Shown here: positions 22,660 through 37,137 of the stretch, piece after piece | Layout: each line of letters opens with the position of its first letter | How positions within the stretch are numbered: the stretch's first letter is position 1 | Assembly: GCA_963576475.1 (NCBI GenBank) | Contig: OY754981.1 | Span: forward strand, 22,820,839-22,884,838 | Length of the DNA stretch: 64,000 nt | Direction of reading: 5' to 3' | Source: Molanna angustata | Lineage: Eukaryota > Arthropoda > Insecta > Trichoptera > Molannidae | Notes under the pieces: model-generated | Seen by the model: only the letters and a program-made list of their open reading frames with translations | Databases searched by the model: none | What the model was told of the DNA's origin: nothing | Made by a program: the position numbers and the translations under genes

Positions 22660-23960
22660 TTGGTGGAAGGGAGTGTTGAAGCATATCAAAATCTGTTATA
22701 CTATCACACACCTTCTCAGTATGTATACGCATACATCACGGAAGACTACACGAGGGAGGTGTTGGCTACGAGAAAACAACTACAAGAAAAACTAATAGAA
22801 GAAAGGAAGAAAGGAAACTATGCTAAAATAAAATACGATAAATTAATCATAAGAGAAGGAAACAAAGAGAAACGAAAGAGAGATGAGTCAGAATCACCAG
22901 AGGCTGTGATACAGAGCCGCAAACAATGTAACTTCATAGACAACACCACCATCGGACAAAACCGTATCAACGCTTTTGATCTTATGAGACAAAAAACAAA
23001 TTCCTTCTCACGCAACTCCTTGACATCAGAAGAAAGAAAATAGGAAATAGTCATCGGCCACCGCAAAAGAAATACAAAAAAACCTGTAACTAACTATAAC
23101 GCAATCAAAACATTCCCCAACCCGAGTGGTCGTCGTGGGGAATTAGACCAATACCCTCCAACGATTGAATATAAATGTAAGAAAAATAACAGTCTTAAGA
23201 TATGTACCTATAACGTTAGATCTCTCTCATCAACTGAAAAAATGATAGAACTCAAAAATGCTTTCGAAAATATCAAATGTGACATTTTAGGACTCTCAGA
23301 AGTAAGAAAAATAAACTGCAAAATAGAAGAACATAGCAAGCATATTTTCTGTTACATGGGAGAGTAAAAAGGTGTATATGGAGTTGGTTTTCATAAAAAC
23401 ATAAAAACAATATCACCAATTTCGTGGGAAAGAGTAGCTTTGCTACAGCTAAAATTTGGAAAACAGGCATTATCAATAATTCAAGTTTATGCTCCAACTG
23501 AAAAATCAAATGAGAATGAAATAGAAAGTTTTTATATGGATATAAGAAGAGCCCATAATCTAGTAAATGGTATTACATTGGTCATAGGAGATTTCAATGC
23601 TAAAATTGGAGAACCCAAAAAGTACGAAAACCTAACTATGGGTATTTATGGTTATGGCAAAAGAAATGAAAGAGGATAAAATATGCCTGTGAATTTAAAC
23701 TCTTTATTATGAATACATTTTTTAAGAAAAAAAATAGTAGAAGGTGGACATGAATATCTCCAGACCAGAAAACAAAAAATGAAATAGACTTTATTCTATG
23801 TAATAAGTCAGATTTAATAACAAATATAGAGGTACTGTCATTGACTAATTTTCCATCTGATCATAGACCAGTGCGAGCAACACTAGATCTTAATCTTCCC
23901 AAAAGAAACAGAAAAAACTTCAAATCATTTCCAAGGCATCCTACATCACCAGAGTAATTA
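22660..23960 (+). pseudogene. RTE N-terminal region and AP endonuclease, broken
   Basis: The first 128 codons (22,660-23,043) are charged and helical, including DYTREVLATRKQLQEKLIEE, a pre-endonuclease extension of the kind seen in insect RTE-like proteins. After an in-frame TAG the same frame continues into the nuclease: CTYNVRSL (catalytic Asn), LGLSEVRK (catalytic Glu), IQVYAPTE, LVIGDFNAKIG and, after a frameshift near 23,680, SDHRPVRA (catalytic His). The stops at 23,041, 23,365 and 23,677 and the TGA near 23,750 make it non-functional. The 22,660 codon is TTG, so this is simply where the frame opens; the real start is unknown. The nuclease would nick target DNA for target-primed reverse transcription. 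Confidence 0.85.
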
Positions 23961-24205
23961 GAAATTTATATTAAACAGCTACAAACACAGATACCAGTGT
24001 TAGAAAGAAAAGTAGAACATACAAATAAAGTACAAAACTATTACAATAGGCTGGAAAAGGCTATATCAGAAGGATTAAAAACAAAATTAAATAAAAGCAA
24101 AGGAAACAAAATATTAAGCGAACAAACAAAATTCTAATCAAAAGAAGATCAGAACTAATAAGAATCAAACCTAAGAATGATGAAACAAAAAAAGAACTCA
24201 GCAAT

Positions 24206-24514
24206 ATGTTTAAAGAAACGCATAAAGCAATAAAACAGGACTATATAAAACACAGAAAAATAATAATAGAGAAAAATTTAATTAGGCATAGAAGTACCAA
24301 AAAGGCCAATAAGGAATTATTTACCCATAAAACATGGATACAGAAACTTGAGAAAGGATTAGAAGAAACAAAATCTAGAAACGATATCATAGCACATGCA
24401 ACATCATTCTACAGAGATCTATACAAAACCAATGACAAAGACATAGAAGATGAAATTAACACAGAATCAAGTAATACAGTCAGTGTTAAACAAATAGACG
24501 AAGCAGAAGTCTGA
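24206..24514 (+). pseudogene. RTE linker between endonuclease and RT
   Basis: A 102-codon open stretch, lysine-rich, with KELFTHKTWIQKLEKG and HATSFYRDLYKTND, corresponds to the segment between nuclease and palm (the FYRDLY word is typical of this linker). A frameshift after EAEV moves the KSPGPDG motif into another frame, so translation would stop at 24,512. Confidence 0.7.
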
Positions 24515-24515
24515 A

Positions 24516-25952
24516 AAAAGCCCAGGACCGGATGGCATTACTAATGAGGCTATAAAATTAGGAGCTCCTATTCTTACAACTTACTTGACCAGATTATTCA
24601 ACATGATAATTGACACCGAGATTATTCCTATGCAATGGTACAATTCAGACATCATACTGCTATACAAAAAAGGTAAACCTCTTGATATAAAGAATTATAG
24701 ACCTATTAGCCTGATGGCAAGTACTTACAAAATTTTTTCATCCATATTATTAAGTAGAATTTCGCATATAATTGATAGTAGACAACCGATAGAACAAGCT
24801 GGTTTTCGTCCAGGATTTTCGACAGCAGACCATATACATTCCTTAGAACAAATAATTGGAAAATATAAAGAGTTTAATAAAATATTATACATAGCGTTTA
24901 TTGACTACAGCAAAGCATTCGATAGTATAAGCCACAAAGCAATATGGAAATCATTAAATGCACTCAATATCAACAATAAATACATAAACATAATTGAAAA
25001 TATTTACAAGAACAGTATAAGTAACGTTAAACTTGAAAAAATAGGAGACGATATAAAAATAGAAAGAGGTGTTAGACAAGGGGACCCTTTATCTCCTAAA
25101 TTATTTATCGCCGTGCTAGAGGAAATTTTTAAAGGCCTAAACTGGAAGAATAAGGGCATTAACATTAAAGACAACTTTTTGAGCCATCTCAGATTTGCGG
25201 ATGATATTGTCATCTTCAACGAAAACCCAAGAGCATTAGAAACTATGCTGAATGAATTAAACCAAGCAAGTATGTAAGTAGGATTAGGAATGAACGCGAA
25301 TAAGACAAAAATAATGACAAATGGATACAAAAAACAGATAAATATAGATACTCAGAGAATTGACTTCGTAGATGAATACATTTACCTCGGGAAACTAATA
25401 TCTTTCAAAAACACTAGAAACGAAGAAGAAATAAATAGAAGAGTGAATATAGCATGGAAAAAGTTTTGGACGCAGAAAGAAATACTAAAAGGAGACTTCA
25501 ATTCCGAAATGAAAAAAATAGTAATGGAGACCTGTATTAATCCCAGTTTGTTATATGCATGCCAAATTTGGACTTTTACAAACAAGACAAAAACAGCAAT
25601 CAGATCATGTCAAAGAGCAATGGAAAGAAGCATGTTAAAATTGCGGAAAATACATAAGATTAATAGTGAAACTATTAGGAAAAAGACAAAATTAACAGAT
25701 GCGCTAAAACAAGCTTTAAAATTAAAGTGGCAATGGGCTGGACACTTATCGCGTTTCACAGATGATAGATGGACTTTACTAACCACGATATGGACGGGAC
25801 CCAAAGGAAAAAGGAATGTTGGCAGGCCGTACAAAAGGTGGATCGATGATATAATAACAACGGGGGGAATGGACTGGAAAGAAAAGGGCAAAGATAGAAC
25901 TATATGGAAACTATTGGAGGAGGCCTATACCCAAGAGGGATCCATTTCATGA
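24516..25952 (+). pseudogene. RTE reverse transcriptase and C-terminal domain, one in-frame stop
   Basis: The frame opens with KSPGPDGITNEAIK. The palm shows NYRPISLMASTYKIF, AGFRPGFSTADHI, motif A FIDYSKAFD, motif B GVRQGDPLSP and motif C FADD. The FADD box and YLGKLI plus the later WQWAGHLSR and GRPYKRWIDD pieces are RTE-like. A TAA at 25,275 separates the palm (to ASM) from the 225-residue C-terminal part. All three catalytic Asp positions are present, so loss of function is recent on the evolutionary scale. A different RTE lineage left the fragments at 658-1302 and 58,206-58,490. Confidence 0.88.
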
Positions 25953-26117
25953 AAAACATACATATATACATAAAAAAAAGAAAGTAGAAATAAGTTTAAA
26001 TATTATACATTAATTTAACAAACTACTAATTAAATAAAATACTTATATATTATGCTTACAAAAAAATATTGTAAATGAAATGGAATAATAACAGGCTTAA
26101 TTATTAATTATTTATTA

Positions 26118-26453
26118 TTATATTATGAATGTAAAGTAATAATCAAAACGTAATTTTATTTCGTAGAATGTTAGTGAAATTTTTGTGCGAGATGTTAAAT
26201 ATGTCAACGTTATTAAGTTTTGTATTAAAAATATAGCATGATCTATCAATGAAGTCATTTTTTCTCGTATTAGGGTTACACTTAGTGATTTCGAATGTAT
26301 TATTGGTTCAGGTATTTCGCGGGGAACATGAATATTTATAATTTCTAGTAGATAAGAGCAGTATATCATATTGTTTAAGATTTTATACAAAAAAATTGCG
26401 TCGTTGATTGTTCTTCTTATCTCCAGTTGTGGAATTTTTTGATGATTTTGCAC
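26118..26453 (-). pseudogene. Jockey/CR1-type RT C-terminal relic
   Basis: The minus strand reads IPQLEIRRTINDAIFLYKIL then NNMIYCSYLLEIINIHVPRE. This matches the tail after the RT palm in Jockey/CR1 elements, for example LPSLSSRRITADSLFLFKLF in the intact element at 37,138-40,038. No catalytic motifs are left. Confidence 0.65.
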
Positions 26454-26629
26454 ATCAGAAATAGAATTTTGGCTTCCGTACGATTTATATATTATATATT
26501 TACAAAATATATTTTAAATTCTATCAATTTTCTGTTTAGAACTCTTTTTATACATAAAAATGGTAGATTTATATGTTTTATTTATTTTTTTAATATTGTT
26601 ATCTAGAATCTCTAATTGATCTGTCCCTT

Positions 26630-26880
26630 CATTCCATTCCGTCTTTTCAGTCCCTTCCGTCCCTACAGTCCGTTCCGTCCCTTCAGTCCCTTCCGTCTCA
26701 TCAGTCACCTCCAAGTGATGATCAAATGCAAGACCAAGACCGAGGTGGTCTTGGTCTTGAATACAGATGTCGTCTTGTTCTTGATATTCGTCTTGCATAC
26801 TCATTCGAGTTTTGGTCTTGGATACCCAGTCCTGGTCTTGCATACTCAATCGAGTCTTAGTCTTGCAACTTATTCAAAGA
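26630..26880. repeat. CTTCCGTCCC minisatellite followed by CTTGGTCTTG repeats
   Basis: 26,630-26,705 is a run of CCCTTCAGT/CCTTCCGTC units of about 15 bp. 26,729-26,759 is a perfect 13-bp stem-loop, CAAGACCAAGACC facing GGTCTTGGTCTTG around GAGGT. Irregular TTGGTCTTG and CGAGT words continue to 26,870. Confidence 0.8.
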
Positions 26881-27011
26881 AACATTTTTTATTTTGCTGT
26901 TAAAATTCAGTAATTATAATGAAATATGAGAAAAAAACACCAATTTGTAGTATTATGTCGATAGTATGTAGTAAATATTATTTTAATTAAAAATAAATTA
27001 GTTAATAAATT

Positions 27012-27137
27012 TTTGCGAGACTGCAAGACTCTTGCAAAGCCTGGTCTTAGTATTGGTCTTATGCTTGCACCTCCCGATCTTGGTCTTGGTCTTGCGGCGA
27101 CTCATGCCGTCTTGGTCTTGGAAGTCTCGCAAGACTT
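27012..27137. repeat. Small inverted-repeat element rich in TTGGTCTTG
   Basis: TTGCGAGACTGCAAGAC on the left faces GGAAGTCTCGCAAGAC on the right, so GCGAGACT and AGTCTCGC can pair across about 100 bp. The inside again repeats CTTGGTCTTG. Likely the same repeat family as 26,729-26,870. Confidence 0.55.
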
Positions 27138-27199
27138 TTACTCATCACTAGTTCCTTCCGTCTCTTCTGGCAACGTACATTCAAACATACATAAATACA

Positions 27200-28060
27200 T
27201 ATGTACATATATACCAACATCAATTTTTATATATATAGATGTTTTGATGTAAAGTCCGTACTGAATAGAACTGTTTACTTGAATAACTGCAACAATATTT
27301 TTTCGGCGATCGAATGATTTCAAAACGTTTATTTTGCCCGCGTCTTCGCACGCCGTTTTACACGCGTCAATTTGCCCACAGTTCATTTCTGTGAGTGACC
27401 ACGAGCGTTTATTGTTAATTTGTATTTATGAGATAATTTTTTGTAATATCAATTATTTGTAAGTAAGTACTAAATTAAAACGAAAACAGAAGAATAAATA
27501 ATTATGTATTATTTTGAAACCAACCTTAAAGTCATCGCTAGTCTCTCCGTGGAAGGAATACTTTTTCATAAATGCGTGTTTTGCTTCATAATGTCATCTT
27601 CAATCATAGAATTATGTAAGTTCGATGAATTTGATTTAAGTCATCCGGTAATAATTAAAAAACTTTTCTTCATCCAATTCATTAAAAAGTCTGAATTCAC
27701 CATATTTTATATGTATTTTATTTTTATTTTGTATAAGTTTTTCTTTATATTTCTTCTTGCTTTATTTTCATTGTTTATAAATAGGATATGTTTGTTTTTT
27801 TATGTATTTTCACACATTATGTACCTACTTTATTTTGTATATTTTGATTTTATCATGTAAGTGGCAAACACAGTTAATAAATAAAAAAAATTGTTTTGTG
27901 ATTTTATGTTTGTGTAATATAAATATGTGAGTTTGCTTCTCCCGACACAGGACATTTCTAGTGGGAGAGGCCAACGTTAATATGAAATGTTTTTTGTTTT
28001 TTTTATAATGATGTTATTATTGCTATATTTCTGTTATGATCAAATAAATAAATATTCCTC
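27200..28060. other. AT-rich sequence; possible retrotransposon 3' end near 27,940-28,045
   Basis: The 118-codon frame at 27,504-27,860 is a run of F, I, L and Y typical of translated AT-rich DNA and has no domain. 27,940-28,045 (GTGGGAGAGGCCAACG ... ATCAAATAAATAAAT) looks like a non-LTR 3' UTR with a short tail. Nothing else is recognisable. Confidence 0.4.
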
Positions 28061-28255
28061 TCTACACTTTATATGATTTGATATCCAGTATCTACGCTTA
28101 TATTTTTACTTAACAGTACCACACGTAAATCGAATTCTTTATCATCTTCGTCTGATGAACTATCGAGGCTTTTTAGCAAAACAATATCCAATTTTAACTT
28201 GACGGACGAGTTGATGTTATGATGCAATGGCGATCGCAACTGAATTGGTTTGGTT

Positions 28256-28414
28256 AAGGCCCTGTTCGATTTTGCGAAAATCACAAGGATGCAAATTTAT
28301 TGCCCTTACATTAACGCCTTAGTATTCGTTAGTTACTTCGCGGATACCGCAAACGCGCCATGTCTGAACAGGCCCTACAATATGTAGCAAACGCGCCATG
28401 TCTGAACAGGCCCT
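28256..28414. mobile_element. MITE-like element with AGGGCCTGTTC inverted ends
   Basis: AGGCCCTGTTCG at 28,256 faces GAACAGGCCCT at about 28,366. The right end (AACGCGCCATGTCTGAACAG) is duplicated 36 bp further on (28,388-28,414). Non-coding; superfamily unassigned, though GGCCCTGTTC-type ends resemble those of some hAT MITEs. Confidence 0.5.
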
Positions 28415-28510
28415 AAATATTATATCTCACAGTGTGAACACCAATTGTGGGACATAAGATATATTAAGGAATATAATATACGTTATATTCGACAGTGAGA
28501 AATGAGCTTT
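28405..28510. repeat. Repeat related to 20,175-20,300
   Basis: On the minus strand TTTCTCACTGTCGAATATAA and GTTCACACTGTGAGATATAA match the pair at 20,175-20,300. In each locus the two halves are diverged direct repeats about 85 bp apart. Confidence 0.45.
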
Positions 28511-28889
28511 ATGGACAGTATTTATGTCTTCAATACGCATGTCTGGAGCAAAGCACGGACCGGGACAGTGTTCTGTCCTTTTCTAACACATACCAATGAA
28601 GCGCTATCTGTGTCGCTCACAATCACGGATCGGCAAAATTTCGTATTACTATGAGATAATATGTAGAAAAATTACGTTCATATAAATTATGCACACAATC
28701 CTATAATATACGAATTTTGGCGCTATATACAAACACGCATCTACTAACAAAGTTACTAGGTACCATTATAACGTATTTTGGCAAGTGTTTTGAATAAGTT
28801 TTTTGGATATAATATATATTTATTAATTTTAGAAGGCAGTGTAGTGCACTTATGTACACACTAAGAAATCGCCTGTGTACAGAAGGCGT

Positions 28890-29190
28890 AGTAATAAAGC
28901 TAGAACAAATGGACGTGAAAACTATATAAAATAAACGAAATATATAAAATATCGAAAAATATACACATGGACGCAAGTATGATGTCAATTATGCATAGGA
29001 AAGTTTTTAATATACACCGGAAGTAGTAATAAAGATAGAAAAATGGACGTGAAAACTATATGAAGAAATATATAAAATATACAAAAAATATACACCGGAC
29101 GCAGTAATAAAGATAAAAAAATGGACGTGAAAACTATAGGAAGATATTTGTAAAATATACAAAAAATATACACATGGACGCAAGTATGAA
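28890..29190. repeat. Three-unit tandem repeat, about 75-95 bp
   Basis: AGTAATAAAG then AATGGACGTGAAAACTATA then AAAATATACAC recurs three times with different spacing, each unit followed by CATGGACGCAAG or CCGGACGCAG. The minus-strand frames across it are just translations of the repeat. Confidence 0.75.
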
Positions 29191-29385
29191 AATGACGTGT
29201 CAAACGTACCAAAATAGGATAAAACTGAATATTTATATTTTTCAATTTACAAGAAAAACCTTATGGCTACAATGATTGTGAGCAACAAATAGCTCTAAAT
29301 TCACTGACATAAACCTAAAATAATAAGTAGAAGTGGTGGACGCCGATCTGTCGGATATTTGGCGGACGCAAAAAATGTAGTGGGA

Positions 29386-35290
<5,905 letters not shown>

Positions 35291-35754
35291 CCTTCACCTT
35301 AAGACGAACAAGGTTTCAGACGACATCTATAAATTGGAGAACTAATTAATAACTTTCTGTACTACGACACGTAATTTCACATACATCTGGTTTGGACCTT
35401 CGCTATTACTTCGCTGTTGCCGGCAGTCACTGGATGGGAGAGAAATTCGAGTAATTTCTGTGGTTTCTGCGTACTATCGCAAAATAAATAATACTTAGTA
35501 CATAAAATTGGATATCCATTGTATATAATTGCTACAGGCTGCATCATCCTATACTTATACACTGTTCCTGCTTGATCACTGGCACTGCACAGATACTCTC
35601 ACAGCGCATACTGTGTACAGCACATTTGGCGACACACCCCCCACACCACTACATACATTGAAACCTCCGCTATCCTAGGCGGATCGTGTTTTGTACTTGT
35701 ATAGGGGGGGTACATCCACACTATAATTTGTATTATTTTAATACTAATTCAAAT

Positions 35755-36762
35755 ATGAATTGCGCTGCGTGTACCGATATTGTTTGCGACGGTGAAGAAA
35801 TTATCTGTCAGAACTGCAGTAAAGTATTCCATTTCAACTGCGTAGGAATAAAAGAAGCAAACTTCCGTAAAAGAAGTCGCGCTTTTAAACAATCGTGGAA
35901 ATGCATTAATTGCAAAAATACGCCCTGCCCAACTACTTCTCCAACTATAGAGTTACCAGTGTCAGTATCTCCACCCACAGAGACAGATCTACGTGATTTA
36001 ATCCACACAACAATGTCCACAATGAAGAAGGAAATTTTATCTGAAATGGGGACCATGATATCAATGAAACTGGCATCTTTCGAAGATGAAATATCTAGCC
36101 TTCGAACAGATATTAAGGAATATATAAATGGAATGGAATTTTATGCAAATAAAATAGAGGAATTCGAAAATAAATTCTCATTAATGGAAAATAAGTTAAA
36201 ATCACTAGATACACTGTCAATAGAAAATTCAGAACTTAAAAAAGAAATATCCTACCTTTATGATAGGGAAAATACGCGTGAACAATGGGCCAGACAGAAA
36301 AATGTCGAAATAAAGGGGATTCCCTTAAAGAGAGAAGAAAATACCTTGGATATTGTCAAAAAAATTAGTTCAGTTATTAAATTTGATTTATCGGAGAATG
36401 AAATTGACTTCTGTACACGATTGCGACACAGCAAGGAAAGTAAATCCCCGAATACCTCAATCGTTGTTAAGTTCTTGTCGCGTAGAAGAAAGGAGGATTT
36501 TTTAGCCTTGACCAAGAGAAACAGAAACCTTATAAACTCCACATTCCTTGGCCCGCAAGATCAAAATACTACTCAAAAAATATACTGCAACGAACATCTA
36601 ACACAAGCAAACAAAAATCTGCTACACAAAGCAAAGGTTGCTGCCAAAGGAAAGGCGTTCTTATATACATGGGTGAAAAATGCCAAAATCTTCGTACGCA
36701 AATCAGATACCTCACCTCCGATTTTAATCCGAAACGAAATAGACCTACAAAAAATCTATTGA
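35755..36762 (+). CDS. Non-LTR ORF1 protein: PHD-type zinc finger, coiled coil, FP25K-like domain (335 aa)
   Basis: ATG at 35,755 (MNCAACTDIV) is chosen because the zinc finger starts there; an open frame upstream to 35,686 has no supporting feature. Residues 3-55 show a Cys4-His-Cys3 pattern: CAAC, CQNC, FHFNC and WKCINC. Residues of about 85-180 are a coiled coil (EFENKFSLMENKLKSLDTLS). From about 180, REQWARQKNVEIKGIP and the TRLRH ... VVKFLSRRRKEDFL segment resemble the Baculo_FP domain often fused to PHD fingers in insect ORF1 proteins. ORF1p binds element RNA to form the ribonucleoprotein and may act as a chaperone. The frame is intact. Confidence 0.85.
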   Translation: MNCAACTDIVCDGEEIICQNCSKVFHFNCVGIKEANFRKRSRAFKQSWKCINCKNTPCPTTSPTIELPVSVSPPTETDLRDLIHTTMSTMKKEILSEMGTMISMKLASFEDEISSLRTDIKEYINGMEFYANKIEEFENKFSLMENKLKSLDTLSIENSELKKEISYLYDRENTREQWARQKNVEIKGIPLKREENTLDIVKKISSVIKFDLSENEIDFCTRLRHSKESKSPNTSIVVKFLSRRRKEDFLALTKRNRNLINSTFLGPQDQNTTQKIYCNEHLTQANKNLLHKAKVAAKGKAFLYTWVKNAKIFVRKSDTSPPILIRNEIDLQKIY

Positions 36763-37137
36763 AACACCTGGTCCTGCTGTTTATTTCATTTATATTGCAT
36801 ATTTTTTTATTTATTTCTTTATACCTAACATACTCATACATGGGATTATCCAATATCAATTTTACTAACTTACATATAAGGATTATACTCAAAGGTGTAC
36901 ATAACGCCCTATCTTATACTCATGTGTCTCACTATTATGCTTTATAGTCTTATCAGTGCAACGTTGGTTACATATTTTCCTATTTATTTTTCCTATTTAT
37001 TTTTCCCTTAGTCTGCCTTCAAAATATCTCACCTTGTTTATACTAATCTCGGACCTCGTTTCTCTCACTAATCTAACCATCGTCTTATTTGATTCATTAA
37101 CTACTAGTCATTCTATCAAATTTTTCGAAGATTTCAA
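36763..37137 (+). other. ORF1-ORF2 spacer of the Jockey-group element
   Basis: 375 bp separate the ORFs. A 61-codon frame (36,956-37,141) ends in a TGA overlapping the ORF2 start as ATGA, an arrangement compatible with termination-reinitiation. Its predicted peptide is hydrophobic and unlike any domain, so it may be chance. No IRES-like structure can be judged by eye. Confidence 0.4.

Larger units (their letters stand above)
22640..25990 (+). mobile_element. RTE-type non-LTR retrotransposon, nearly full-length but inactivated
   Basis: A basic N-terminal region, AP endonuclease, linker, reverse transcriptase and C-terminal domain follow in order on the plus strand. There are in-frame stops at 23,041, 23,365, 23,677, about 23,750, 23,954 and 25,275 and at least two frameshifts. 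The 5' limit is set by where the reading frame begins; the 3' end after the stop at 25,952 is AT-rich with no clear tail. No target duplication was seen. Confidence 0.85.

Noticed and set aside
27504..27860. 118-codon hydrophobic ORF, superficially like a membrane protein
   Set aside because: The F/I/L/Y composition is what AT-rich DNA gives. No charge pattern, start context, repeat partner or domain supports it.
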